Notes: generated from the sequence alone by a model not told the origin. Shown: positions 20,555-29,405, counted from the first letter of the stretch. The stretch is DNA of 45,565 bases from Planctomyces sp. SH-PL62 (GCA_945905295.1 CAMDPX010000029.1:1-45565), one strand, 5' to 3'. A program made the numbers and translations.

Positions 20555-21565
20555 TCAATGCTGTGGCGACGCGATTGCTTCAATGACCGACAACTCGCTG
20601 GCCGTCGGCACGACTTGTTGCCAGGCAAAGCCGCTCATGCCGAGCAACCGGCGGTATTCCGTTTCCGTCCGCTCTTGGCCACCGGTAACAACCATCATGG
20701 CGACGTCGAACCACTTCCCATGAAATGGTTCCGGGCCGTCGGGCAAGACGAATTCCGCCAGCAGCAACCGGCCATCGGACGGCATCACGGCCCGGCAGTT
20801 TTTCAGGATCGTGGTCGCTTGCTGGTCATCCCAGTCGTGAATGATGTGCCGCAGAAAGTAAGCGTCCGCACCGCTGGGGACGGATTGAAAGAAGTCCCCC
20901 GCGATGAATTGCACACGCTCGGCAACGCCCGCTTGAGTGAGATTGGCTTTCGCGCGGTCGATGACATCGGCACGGTCAAACAAGATCGCTTGCAGTGGCG
21001 GATGCTTGGCGAGCACGGCCGCGAGCACACTGCCGTTGCCACCGCCGATGTCGGCCAGGACGCGAATGTCGGAAAAGTCGAATGCGGCCAGCATGGCGTC
21101 GGTCTCACGGCCATGCACTCCGACCATCCCCTGGTCGAAGATCGCGGCGTTCTCCGGGGTGTGACGCAGAAACTCGAACAGAGGCTCGCCGAAGACATGC
21201 TCGAACGCCGTCTCGCCGGTCTGCACGTTGTGCAGCAAGTCGCCCCAGGCTCGGTATTGCCAATCGCCGCGCATCCAGGCGAGTGCGGAGAGTGACCCCG
21301 CCGTGTTGCCGAGCAAGCATTCCGACAACGGCGTCAAAGTAAAACGGTGTTCTGAGTCCTCGCGAAATACGCCACTGCTGGAGAGCGCTCGCAGCAGACG
21401 ATACAGCGACCGAGCATGCGTGCCAGTCTCGGCCGCAAGTTCTTCGGCCGTTCGCGGCCCGGCCGACAACAGGTCGGGAACGCGCAGCCGCACGGCCACA
21501 TGAATCGCCTGTGTCATCCAGAAGCCGGCGATCATTCGGTTGAGTTCGTCTCTCGGCGAAGTCAT
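20555..21565 (-). CDS. SAM-dependent O-methyltransferase (class II, acetylserotonin OMT-like)
   Basis: A 336-residue methyltransferase with the two-domain layout of plant/bacterial secondary-metabolite O-methyltransferases. An N-terminal winged-helix dimerisation domain (about 1-100, TAEELAAETGTHARSLYRLLRAL) precedes a Rossmann domain with SAM motif LADIGGGNGSVLAAVL. The general base is probably His243 in HIIHDWDD, and GRLLLAEFVLPDG follows. It lies downstream of the polyketide synthase on the same strand and is probably a tailoring enzyme for its product. Its ATG overlaps the stop of the tiny upstream ORF (ATGA), implying coupled translation. Confidence 0.9.
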   Translation of the reverse strand: MTSPRDELNRMIAGFWMTQAIHVAVRLRVPDLLSAGPRTAEELAAETGTHARSLYRLLRALSSSGVFREDSEHRFTLTPLSECLLGNTAGSLSALAWMRGDWQYRAWGDLLHNVQTGETAFEHVFGEPLFEFLRHTPENAAIFDQGMVGVHGRETDAMLAAFDFSDIRVLADIGGGNGSVLAAVLAKHPPLQAILFDRADVIDRAKANLTQAGVAERVQFIAGDFFQSVPSGADAYFLRHIIHDWDDQQATTILKNCRAVMPSDGRLLLAEFVLPDGPEPFHGKWFDVAMMVVTGGQERTETEYRRLLGMSGFAWQQVVPTASELSVIEAIASPQH

Positions 21566-21705
21566 GGCAGTCCTTTTTTCGGTCGCGGACGCAAGACGCT
21601 CCGCTGACTTTGAAGATTCTTTTGAACGCTCTGCCGAGCGATTTTCTTCTGCAACTGTGGAAACTTTGTCGCGGGACGCCGAGCGCCCCCTTCGCCGCGT
21701 GACAT
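21562..21705 (-). CDS. Tiny basic ORF coupled to the O-methyltransferase
   Basis: A 47-codon frame beginning MSRGEGGARRPATKFPQL and ending RPRPKKGLP. It has the strongest Shine-Dalgarno in the neighbourhood: AGGAGGA (21711-21717) five bases before ATG 21705. Its stop TGA overlaps the methyltransferase ATG (ATGA at 21565-21562). The peptide is rich in Arg, Lys and Gln and resembles no family I know. It could be a real small protein, or a leader whose translation loads ribosomes onto the methyltransferase gene, which lacks a good site of its own. It lies between the synthase and the methyltransferase on the same strand. Confidence 0.6.
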   Translation of the reverse strand: MSRGEGGARRPATKFPQLQKKIARQSVQKNLQSQRSVLRPRPKKGLP

Positions 21706-21801
21706 GATTGTCCTCCTGTGTCGCCTACCCTCGCCTTGCCCGACGTCACCAACCTTCGAGTTCTAAGCCGCGTGGCTCCTCGCTTCTTAGGGGTGCATTC
21801 G

Positions 21802-24800
21802 TCAGTCCTTCGCTGTCTTTGCGCGTTTCAGGCAGTCGGCCAATTCATCGACAACGACGCCCGCACCGGGGCCGCGCAACATGCCGTAGTGCGTACCGGG
21901 AATCCAGTGGACCTCGACGCCGTCGCGCGCGGTCTTCCGCCAGAACCAACCGACCGGACACAAACTGACCAGGCTGCTCTGCGACAGCCGGGCGCGGAAG
22001 TGCGTGATGCGGCCCGGATACGGAGCGACCAGATGCTCGCGGGTGACGGTTGTGTGCGTGCGCAGCCCTTCGTCCAGCACCGTGTGAAACATTCGGCGAA
22101 TCAGCCGCGACCGCACGTTGCGAATCAGGCCAATCAGGTGCGTGTGCAGGCACACGCGATAGTTGATCGCGTAGAACCAATCGAGCCAGAACGGGACATG
22201 CGACGGCGGATCGAAGATCACCAGCAGCCCGATTTGGTCACCCTGTCGCAACAGCTCGCAAGCCAACTCAACCACGATGATCCCGCCGGCCGAATAACCG
22301 CTGAGAAAATACGGTCCCGTCGGCTGCACTTTTTTGATCTCGGAGATGTAGGCCGAGACCAGCCGATAGATCGACATCTGACGAATCGTCTTGACCTGCT
22401 TCGCGCTGGCCGGCTGCAAGCCGTAGACCGGCTGATCCGCGCCGAGCGCATTCGCGATGTCCTGAAACGCCAGCAGGTCGCCGTAACCGGCGGGGACGAA
22501 GAACAGCGGCAGTTGATCGCCTCCCTGCTGCAACGGCACGAGATGCACGCGCGGCACGTCGAGTTCCAAGTTGCGCAGCTTGCTGCCGGGAACTTCCTGG
22601 AATCCGTGCGGCGGCTCTTTGTCCGAGTACAAGTACGTTGCGATCTCCTCGACCGACCGCCGCATCCGCAGCGGGTTCAGCGACAGCTCCATGTTGAGAT
22701 GCTGCCCAAGCTGTGTCCGCAATTCGATCGCCATCAGCGAATCTAAACCCAACTCCGATAGCGGCTGCTTCGGGTCGATCGACTCCACCGGCATCCGCAT
22801 GACACGCGCCGCGTGGCTGCGCACCAGTTCGATCAGCTCCGGTTGCGCAATCGGTAAGGGGTCGGGAGTCTTTTTCAGGTCGGCGGTGACACCGTTTGGA
22901 ACAGTCACTCGCGTTTCCGCCGACCTGAAAAAGACTCCCGACCCCGTCGCACCGGACTGCGCCAGATACAACGTGTGATTCGAGTCATCTCGATGCTTCG
23001 CGTCATTGAGGCACGCCACCTTTTCAAATCCCGTTTCGCCGAGCACCTGACACCAACGTTCGCGGCGCATCAGTGGATAATCGGGACGCAGATCGGTGTC
23101 CTCGAAGCTCCACCAACCGTCGATCAACGTGAAGACCATGTCTCCCCACAACGGCGGGTTCGCTCCTTCGAGCAGCAGCAGCCATCCCCCCGGCCGCAGA
23201 AGCTGACGAACGTTGGTCAGCGTTTCGCGCAACCTCGGCGTCGCATGCAGCACGTTGGCCGCGACGACCAAATCGAACGAACCCGCTTCCATGTCTTGCT
23301 CACCGAGCGGCCGGCTGACATCGAATAGTCGTGTGCGTAAAAACGGGAAGTCACTAAAGCGATCTTGGGCCGCACGTAAAAACAGCGGCGACAAGTCGGT
23401 GAAGGCGTACTCGGACCGCTCGGCCGGAAGCTGCGGCAGCAAGTGCGTCGTCAGGCCGCCCGTTCCCGCGCCGACTTCCAACACGCGGATCGTTTGACTC
23501 GCGGGAAGCGTCGCGATCATCTCTCGCACGACTTCACCAGCCAGCCGGTTGTACCCGGCGAGCATCCGCGCCTCGCTGTAGAACTCTGCTGCCTTCTCGG
23601 TCGAGCCATCCGGAAACAGAAACGTCAGCGGATCGACATCGCCGCACCAGATCGCCGCCAGTGCTTGTCCCGCGCGACGCACCAAATCGCATTCGGGATA
23701 GCGTTGTTCGCGTTCGACCTCGTCAAGCAATTCGTCCGCCGTTCCCTCCGGCTGAGGCAGCATCACGCGAAGGGGTCGGGAGTCTTTTTCATGGCGGCGA
23801 GTGTTGAGTGTGCCGTTCGTAACCGTGTGATCGCCGCCATGAAAAAGACTCCCGACCCCGTTGGCTTGCAACCACCCACGCTCAACCAACCGGCCCAGCA
23901 CGCGAGTGATTTTGGGATGGTTCTTCGTCGGGATTCGTGCGTCGATTTCCGCTGGCGAAATCTCCAGGCCGACTTGCCAGTCAAAACCCAATTGCTTGAG
24001 GGCGGCAATGACAAACCGGATCGCGACTTCGTCCAGTTGTCGCGTCATGTCACGAGACTCGTCCTCCAAGCCGACTCGCAAATGCTCAATGCGCGCGGCA
24101 ATCACATCCGGGTCAGGAAGGCTTGGCGAGCGGGGTGGCGTCAGCCCCCCGGTGCTTGCTTTGAGCGGAATGGCGCTAGCCACCGGTGAATCAGGATCGA
24201 CGATTTCCGGCGAACGACCGGCGGCTAGCGCCAAGCCGCTCACCAAACGAGACCGGGGGACCGACGCCGCCCCGCTCGCCTGAATCCTCCGTGCGAACCT
24301 CTGTCGTTGAAACGTGTACGTTGGCAGTTCGACTCGCGTGCGTGCGAACGGCGCGTGAAAGCCGCGCCAGTCGATCTCCGCGCCGCGCACGTACAACTCG
24401 CCGAGACTGTGCAGCATCGTGTCGCAGTCGCCGCGCCCTTTCGACAACGAGGGTAACCAGCGGTTGCGACGATCTTTCACGCAGCCCATGCCCATCGCCA
24501 ACAAGTTTGGGTTGGGACCGATCTCCAGAAACGTGTGGCAGCCCGTGGCGGCCAGCGCGCTGATGCCGTCCGCGAACCGCACCGGCGATCGAACGTGCCG
24601 GACCCAATACTCACCGCAACTCGTTTCCATTTCCGCGAGTCGCCCCGTCACGTTCGAGATGAGTGCCACCTTGGGCGGCGCAAAGTCCAGTCGTTCGGCA
24701 GCTTCACGGAACGACGGCAAGATCGGGTCCATCAAGGCGGAGTGCCCCGCGTTCGACGTGTTGAGCGGCTCAGCATCAAATCCCTCCGCGTGTAATCTCG

Positions 24801-27800
24801 CAGTCACCTGACGAACCGCTTCTCGCTCTCCAGAGATCACGATCGTGTCCGGGCCGTTGATGGCCGCGATCGAGATCTTCCCCTCGAAGGGCCGGATCGC
24901 TGCGGCCACCTGTGACTCGGTCGCCATCACGACCGCCATCTCGCCGGTCTGCGGCAACGCTTGAATCAATCGGCCGCGAGTCGTCACCAACTCCAGGCCG
25001 GTCTCCAAGCTGAACACGCCCGCCGCGCAGGCCGCCGCGTATTCGCCAACGCTGTGGCCAAGCACAGCGGAGGGCTCAATGCCCCAGGACTTCCAAAGCT
25101 CGGCCAGTGCGAACTGCAAAGCAAACAACGCGGGCTGCGTGTAGATCGTCTGATCGAGCCTGCGGTCGGCGTCGGATTGCTCGCTGAAGAGCACGTCCGT
25201 CAGCGGCCGATCCAACCGATCCCGCAGGAAGTCCTCGCAGCGGTCGATCGCCACGCGAAAGATCGGCTGTGTGGCATACAGCTCGCGCCCCATGCCGACG
25301 TACTGAGAACCTTGGCCGGTGAAGAGGAATCCGAGATTCGAATGGTCCGCCGGTTCATTCTTGGAGCAGATGCCACCGATGACCTCTGTCGGATCGCTGC
25401 CCGTGTGAAACGCTTGCAGCTTCGTTCGAAGTTCATCGCACGACACTGCGACGACCGCGATCCGCCGTTTGAAATGATCGCGGGTGGTCGCTGCGGAAAA
25501 GCATAAGTCTTCGAGCCGTAATTCCGGATGGGCTGAAATGTGGCCGCAGTATTTTTCAGCGAGCGATTTCAGAGCTTCATCGGATGCGGCGGTCAGCGTG
25601 AAGAGATGCAGCGGCGGTTTCGTGGGGCACGTTTTCAACGTGCCCGTCGCTGACTGGCACGTTGAAAACGTGCCCCACGAAACTCCCTCCACGATCACAT
25701 GCGCGTTCGTGCCACTGAAGCCGAAGGCACTCACCGCCGCGAGTCTTGCCTGGTGATCCACCGCTGGCCACGGGATCGACGTTGTCGGCACGACCAACGG
25801 CACGTCGTTCCAAGCGAAGTGCGGATTCGGCTTATCGAAATTCAAATGCGGCACGATGCGACCATGCCGCAGCATCAACACAACTTTGAGCAACCCAGCG
25901 ATCCCGGCCGCCGCTTCCAGATGTCCGATGTTGGTCTTCACCGAGCCGACATACAACCGGTTCGACACCGTTCGTCCGTCGCCGTACGCGCGGTGGAGTG
26001 CCGCCAATTCGATGGGATCACCCAGCTCTGTCCCGGTGCCGTGCGCTTCCGCGTAGTCGATGTCGCGGCCGTCGAGCTGAGCTTTGTGCAACGCCTTGCG
26101 GATCAGCCATTCCTGAGCTTGTCCGTTCGGAGCGGTTAGCCCGTTGCTGGCGCCGTCGTGATTGATCGCCGCCGCGCGGATGCACGCCAAGATCGGATCG
26201 CCATCGCGCCGAGCATCGGCCAGTCGCTTGAGCACGACGATGCCGCAGCCTTCACCACGGACGTAGCCATCGGCCGCCGCATCGAACGTCTTGCAGCGGC
26301 CGTCGGGCGCGAGCGCATGCAACCGGCACAGCGCGATCGTCGTCGCGGGGGACAACATCAAATTCACGCCACCCGCCATCGCCAAATGGCACTCGCCCGA
26401 TTGCAGCGACTGACACGCCTGATAGACCGCCACCAGCGACGACGAACAGGCCGTATCAATCTGCAAGACCGGTCCGTGCAGGCCGAGTACATAGGCGATC
26501 CGCCCGGCGGCAATGCTCCGCGCGGTTCCCAGCGTTCGGTAAGCGTTCAGGTCCGCGAGACCATTGCCATGATGCGACCACGTCGCGTGGTCGTCGGAAC
26601 TCATGCCGATGAAGACACCGGCTTCGCTGCCGCGCAAGCTGGTCGGTGCGACTCCGGCCTGTTCGAGCGACTCCCAGACAACCTCCAGCAAGAGACGCTG
26701 TTGCGGATCGAGTTCTTCGGCTTCGCGCGGAGTAATCCCAAAGAATCCGGCGTCGAACTCATCAACCGCTTCGACGAAGCCGCCGTGCCGAACATACATC
26801 TTGCCCGGTGCGTCGGCATTGCGATCGAAGTAGTCGTCCACGTTCCAACGCTCGCGCGGAATCTCACCGATCGCGTCGCCGCCACGTTCAAGCAACTGCC
26901 AGAACGCTTCCGGCGAATCGGCTCCGGGGAATCGGCAGCCCATGCCGATGATGGCGATGTCGTCGTGGGGCACGTTTCCAACGTGCCCGTTTTTGGCGGG
27001 CACGTTGGAAACGTGCCCCACGAGATGCTCGGCCAACGCATTGATGTTGGGATACGTCCAAAACACCGTCGCGGGAACGGGCCGGCCGAGCCAGGTTTCT
27101 AAGTCGAGAGCCAGTTCGACCGCTTTCACCGAGTCGAGACCAAGATCGGCGAAGGATCGCGACGCACCGCCGGCAACGTTGCCGAACGATGCCGCAAGCC
27201 TGGATCGGATGGCAGACTGCGTGCGAGTCGTCGCGAACGGGTCGGGAGTCTTTTTCATGTCGGCGGCAACGGGCTCTGGGTGTACGAGCGAGTTTTCCGC
27301 CGGCATGAAAAAGACTCCCGACCCCGTTTGGCGTCCAAGCTCATCGAGTTCGCCATTCAAAAACGCGGCCCGCATTGCGCGACGTTGGATCTTCCCACTG
27401 GTCGTCTTGAGCGCACCGCCCGGCTTGAGCAGCACGACTTCATGCAGTCGCAAGTCGTGCTCGTTGAAGACGGCCGCGCGAATCACGCTGAGCACGTCGT
27501 CGAGATTCACGCCGCGCAGTTGCTTGCCTTGCACCTCGCAAACGACGACCAGCGCTTCCTCGCCATTCACGTCGATGGAAAACGCCGCGCCGTGGCCGGT
27601 TCGCAACGCGGGATGGCTGCGTTCGACCGTCAGCTCAATGTCCTGCGGATAATGATTGTCTCCGCGAATGATGATCAGATCCTTGAGCCGGCCCGCAATG
27701 AAAAGCTGTTCGTCGCGCAGGAAGCCCAAGTCGCCGGTTCGCAAGAACGGCCCGTCTTCGGAATCCGCCAACCGAGCGTGAAAGGTCTGCGCGGTTTCCT

Positions 27801-29046
27801 CTGGCCGATTCCAATATCCCTTGGCCACGCAGGGACCGGCCACCCAGACCTCGCCGACTTCACCCGCGGCGCAGCGTTGCATGGTTTCCGCATTCACAAT
27901 CTCGACCTGCATCTCGTCGAGCACTCGGCCACACGAAACCGGATTTGAGATTTGAGATTTGAGATTTCCGATTTCCGATCGGGCGTGTGACACCATCAAT
28001 GTCGCTTCGGCCAATCCGTAGGCCGGTGCCAGCGCCGACTCGCTCAGGCCACAGTCTTTGAAGGCGTCGTAGAACGCTCGCTGTGTCTCCGAGCGAACTG
28101 GTTCGGCAGCGTTGGCCGCGACTTGCCAACAGGAAAGATCGAGCGTTGCGCGTTGTTCCGGCGTGATTTTTTGCACGCACAATTCGTAGGCGAAATTCGG
28201 AGCCTGGCTGTGCGTGACACGATATCGCGAGATCGCTTCCAGCCAGCGAATCGGCCGCTTGATGAACGACAACGGCGACATAAAGTAGCACGGCACGCCG
28301 ACGAACAGAGGGAGCAGCAGTCCTTCGATCAAGCCATAGTCATGGTGATACGGCATCCAACCGGCGACGACGCTGTGAGTGGAATAGCTCGCCGCCGCTT
28401 GCAAGAGCCGGCATTGGTTGAGCACGTTACCGTGGCTGACCATGACTCCCTTCGGGGTCGAGGTTGAGCCGGACGTGTATTGCAGGAACGCGACGTCGCC
28501 TGGAGCTGGTTCCTCGTGGGGCACGTTTTCAGCGTGCCCACTTCCGAACGGCACGTTGGAAACGTGTCCCACGACGAAGTCATCGGTCGCCAGCCAGAGC
28601 AGGCTCGCCAGCTCGGCGTCGAAATGCTGATGCAGTGTCGTGTGCAGCTCGCCGGTGGTCAGGACCAGCGCTGCTTGCGAGTCGGCGATGACCGACTTCA
28701 GACGTGGCAAGGCCCGCATCATCCGCGCCGCATCCGGTGGCGGCAGCGGCACGGGGATCACTCCGGCTTGCAGACAGCCAAAGAAGGCGACCAGAAACTC
28801 GACCCCCTGGGGATACAGCAGCAACGCTCGCGAACCACGCTCAGCCGATTCGCTCAAACGCGCCGCGATGACTCGCGCCGCAAGGTGCAATTGGCCATAG
28901 GTCAAGCTCGGCCCTGCATGTTGCCCGTCGATCAGGAACTGATACGCGAGTTGATCCGGTACACGCTCCGCACGGCGGCGCAGCAACTCTACCAGCGATC
29001 GGCAATCGCCAACAAACTGGTGGGGATCATCGAGCGGTGGGTTCAT
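21802..29046 (-). CDS. Single-module type I polyketide synthase, FAAL-ACP-KS-AT-MT-ACP-TE
   Basis: A 2414-residue assembly-line enzyme. Residues about 1-575 are a fatty acyl-AMP ligase (YTSGSTSTPKGVMVSHGN at 190). ACP1 has its phosphopantetheine Ser at 639 (LGLDSVKAVEL). The ketosynthase, about 695-1122, has Cys867 (DTACSSSLVAVY), HGTGTELGDP and KTNIGHLEAAAG. The acyltransferase, about 1190-1588, has Ser1332 (GHSVGEYAAA). A helical segment (1642-1729) precedes a methyltransferase (1760-2033, VLEVGAGTGGLTTHLL near 1856), probably C-methylating. ACP2 has Ser2103 (LGLDSLMAIEL), and the thioesterase has GYSAGG (about 2165-2414). No KR, DH or ER is seen. The expected route is to load a fatty acid, extend once, methylate and release a beta-keto product; this is inference. 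Seven palindromic repeats and one heptamer repeat are read in frame, adding about 210 residues, mostly at domain boundaries. Confidence 0.9.
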   Translation of the reverse strand: MNPPLDDPHQFVGDCRSLVELLRRRAERVPDQLAYQFLIDGQHAGPSLTYGQLHLAARVIAARLSESAERGSRALLLYPQGVEFLVAFFGCLQAGVIPVPLPPPDAARMMRALPRLKSVIADSQAALVLTTGELHTTLHQHFDAELASLLWLATDDFVVGHVSNVPFGSGHAENVPHEEPAPGDVAFLQYTSGSTSTPKGVMVSHGNVLNQCRLLQAAASYSTHSVVAGWMPYHHDYGLIEGLLLPLFVGVPCYFMSPLSFIKRPIRWLEAISRYRVTHSQAPNFAYELCVQKITPEQRATLDLSCWQVAANAAEPVRSETQRAFYDAFKDCGLSESALAPAYGLAEATLMVSHARSEIGNLKSQISNPVSCGRVLDEMQVEIVNAETMQRCAAGEVGEVWVAGPCVAKGYWNRPEETAQTFHARLADSEDGPFLRTGDLGFLRDEQLFIAGRLKDLIIIRGDNHYPQDIELTVERSHPALRTGHGAAFSIDVNGEEALVVVCEVQGKQLRGVNLDDVLSVIRAAVFNEHDLRLHEVVLLKPGGALKTTSGKIQRRAMRAAFLNGELDELGRQTGSGVFFMPAENSLVHPEPVAADMKKTPDPFATTRTQSAIRSRLAASFGNVAGGASRSFADLGLDSVKAVELALDLETWLGRPVPATVFWTYPNINALAEHLVGHVSNVPAKNGHVGNVPHDDIAIIGMGCRFPGADSPEAFWQLLERGGDAIGEIPRERWNVDDYFDRNADAPGKMYVRHGGFVEAVDEFDAGFFGITPREAEELDPQQRLLLEVVWESLEQAGVAPTSLRGSEAGVFIGMSSDDHATWSHHGNGLADLNAYRTLGTARSIAAGRIAYVLGLHGPVLQIDTACSSSLVAVYQACQSLQSGECHLAMAGGVNLMLSPATTIALCRLHALAPDGRCKTFDAAADGYVRGEGCGIVVLKRLADARRDGDPILACIRAAAINHDGASNGLTAPNGQAQEWLIRKALHKAQLDGRDIDYAEAHGTGTELGDPIELAALHRAYGDGRTVSNRLYVGSVKTNIGHLEAAAGIAGLLKVVLMLRHGRIVPHLNFDKPNPHFAWNDVPLVVPTTSIPWPAVDHQARLAAVSAFGFSGTNAHVIVEGVSWGTFSTCQSATGTLKTCPTKPPLHLFTLTAASDEALKSLAEKYCGHISAHPELRLEDLCFSAATTRDHFKRRIAVVAVSCDELRTKLQAFHTGSDPTEVIGGICSKNEPADHSNLGFLFTGQGSQYVGMGRELYATQPIFRVAIDRCEDFLRDRLDRPLTDVLFSEQSDADRRLDQTIYTQPALFALQFALAELWKSWGIEPSAVLGHSVGEYAAACAAGVFSLETGLELVTTRGRLIQALPQTGEMAVVMATESQVAAAIRPFEGKISIAAINGPDTIVISGEREAVRQVTARLHAEGFDAEPLNTSNAGHSALMDPILPSFREAAERLDFAPPKVALISNVTGRLAEMETSCGEYWVRHVRSPVRFADGISALAATGCHTFLEIGPNPNLLAMGMGCVKDRRNRWLPSLSKGRGDCDTMLHSLGELYVRGAEIDWRGFHAPFARTRVELPTYTFQRQRFARRIQASGAASVPRSRLVSGLALAAGRSPEIVDPDSPVASAIPLKASTGGLTPPRSPSLPDPDVIAARIEHLRVGLEDESRDMTRQLDEVAIRFVIAALKQLGFDWQVGLEISPAEIDARIPTKNHPKITRVLGRLVERGWLQANGVGSLFHGGDHTVTNGTLNTRRHEKDSRPLRVMLPQPEGTADELLDEVEREQRYPECDLVRRAGQALAAIWCGDVDPLTFLFPDGSTEKAAEFYSEARMLAGYNRLAGEVVREMIATLPASQTIRVLEVGAGTGGLTTHLLPQLPAERSEYAFTDLSPLFLRAAQDRFSDFPFLRTRLFDVSRPLGEQDMEAGSFDLVVAANVLHATPRLRETLTNVRQLLRPGGWLLLLEGANPPLWGDMVFTLIDGWWSFEDTDLRPDYPLMRRERWCQVLGETGFEKVACLNDAKHRDDSNHTLYLAQSGATGSGVFFRSAETRVTVPNGVTADLKKTPDPLPIAQPELIELVRSHAARVMRMPVESIDPKQPLSELGLDSLMAIELRTQLGQHLNMELSLNPLRMRRSVEEIATYLYSDKEPPHGFQEVPGSKLRNLELDVPRVHLVPLQQGGDQLPLFFVPAGYGDLLAFQDIANALGADQPVYGLQPASAKQVKTIRQMSIYRLVSAYISEIKKVQPTGPYFLSGYSAGGIIVVELACELLRQGDQIGLLVIFDPPSHVPFWLDWFYAINYRVCLHTHLIGLIRNVRSRLIRRMFHTVLDEGLRTHTTVTREHLVAPYPGRITHFRARLSQSSLVSLCPVGWFWRKTARDGVEVHWIPGTHYGMLRGPGAGVVVDELADCLKRAKTAKD
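22858..22945. repeat. Repeat family B, copy 2 (inside PKS, MT|ACP2 boundary)
   Basis: An 88-bp palindromic unit with the same arms as 7275-7362. On the coding strand it is read as GSGVFFRSAETRVTV ... ADLKKTPDP (about residues 2035-2063), in the same frame as copy 4. It falls between the methyltransferase and ACP2. Confidence 0.93.
23772..23859. repeat. Repeat family B, copy 3 (inside PKS, before MT)
   Basis: An 88-bp unit read in a different frame from copies 2 and 4: GVGSLFHGGDHTVTN ... RRHEKDSRP (about residues 1730-1759). The element is thus open in at least two frames. It separates the helical pre-MT segment from the methyltransferase. Confidence 0.93.
24125..24280. repeat. Repeat family C, copy 2 (inside PKS, after AT)
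   Basis: A 156-bp element (52 codons) with outer arms GGCGAGCGGGGTGGCGTC and GACGCCGCCCCGCTCGCC and a nested TGGCGCTAGCCACCGG / CCGGCGGCTAGCGCCA pair. It is read in frame as a Pro/Ser/Ala-rich linker (about residues 1590-1641, SIPLK-like [16 protein letters not shown]) between the acyltransferase and the pre-MT segment. The same nested pair recurs at 36735-36842. Confidence 0.92.
25621..25679. repeat. Repeat family A, copy 3 (inside PKS, after KS)
   Basis: A 59-bp double palindrome (CGTGGGGCACGTTTTCAAC and its reverse complement) read in frame as SWGTFSTCQSATGTLKTCP (about residues 1123-1142). It directly follows the ketosynthase end motif GTNAHVIVEG. Confidence 0.93.
26964..27022. repeat. 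Repeat family A, copy 4 (inside PKS, ACP1|KS boundary)
   Basis: A 59-bp unit read as VGHVSNVPAKNGHVGNVP (about residues 676-695), one frame different from copy 3. It separates ACP1 from the ketosynthase start DIAIIGMGCRFPG. Confidence 0.93.
27238..27325. repeat. Repeat family B, copy 4 (inside PKS, FAAL|ACP1 boundary)
   Basis: An 88-bp unit (first base changed, so GGG rather than GGGG) read as GSGVFFMPAENSLVHP ... DMKKTPDPF (about residues 575-603). It lies between the acyl-AMP ligase and ACP1. Confidence 0.92.
27942..27976. repeat. Heptamer tandem repeat inside the FAAL domain
   Basis: Five 7-base units (GATTTGA three times, then GATTTCC twice). On the coding strand they are read as IGNLKSQISN (about residues 357-369). 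Because 35 is not a multiple of three, gain or loss of one unit would break the frame. Confidence 0.85.
28515..28573. repeat. Repeat family A, copy 5 (inside PKS, within FAAL)
   Basis: A 59-bp unit read as VGHVSNVPFGSGHAENVP (about residues 158-178), a short distance before the adenylation motif at 190. Unlike the other copies it lies inside a domain, probably in a surface loop between core strands. Confidence 0.92.
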
Positions 29047-29283
29047 GGAGGGCGCTACCGAGGAAGGAAGATCCGGCGCAGGTCGCGGTTCGCCTACCCT
29101 ATCTCGGAACTCGCCAACAAAAAACTCTCCGATTTCATTTCATGGAGTTTCCCTGGGAAATCGTGTTGGCCCGGCCGTTGTCGCCCAGGCCCTTGTGGCC
29201 TGGATGATGGCAAAACAACGATGAATCAACCGAGCCACAAGTGATCGGGCGACCGCGCAGTTTTTAACACGACTGCGCACTTT

Positions 29284-29344
29284 GTAGCTGAATTCGCCAG
29301 AATTCAGCCGATATCGCCAACTGATTTCTGGCGAATTCAGCTAC
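29284..29344. repeat. Repeat family E, copy 2 (hairpin)
   Basis: Arms GTAGCTGAATTCGCCAGA and TCTGGCGAATTCAGCTAC are nearly perfect complements. It lies in the 359-base gap upstream of the PEP mutase family gene (29047-29405). That gap shows no gene; it should contain the divergent promoters for the synthase and that enzyme. Confidence 0.82.
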
Positions 29345-29405
29345 TTGGTGCGCAGTCGGATTAATTGAAAAACGGATTAGAGTCGGCCGAACAGAAAGAA
29401 CACTC

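Noticed and set aside
21802-29046. Reading the gene as several adjacent genes or a pseudogene because of its repeat insertions
   Set aside because: The frame is continuous over 7.2 kb through every insertion, and all domain active-site residues checked are present.
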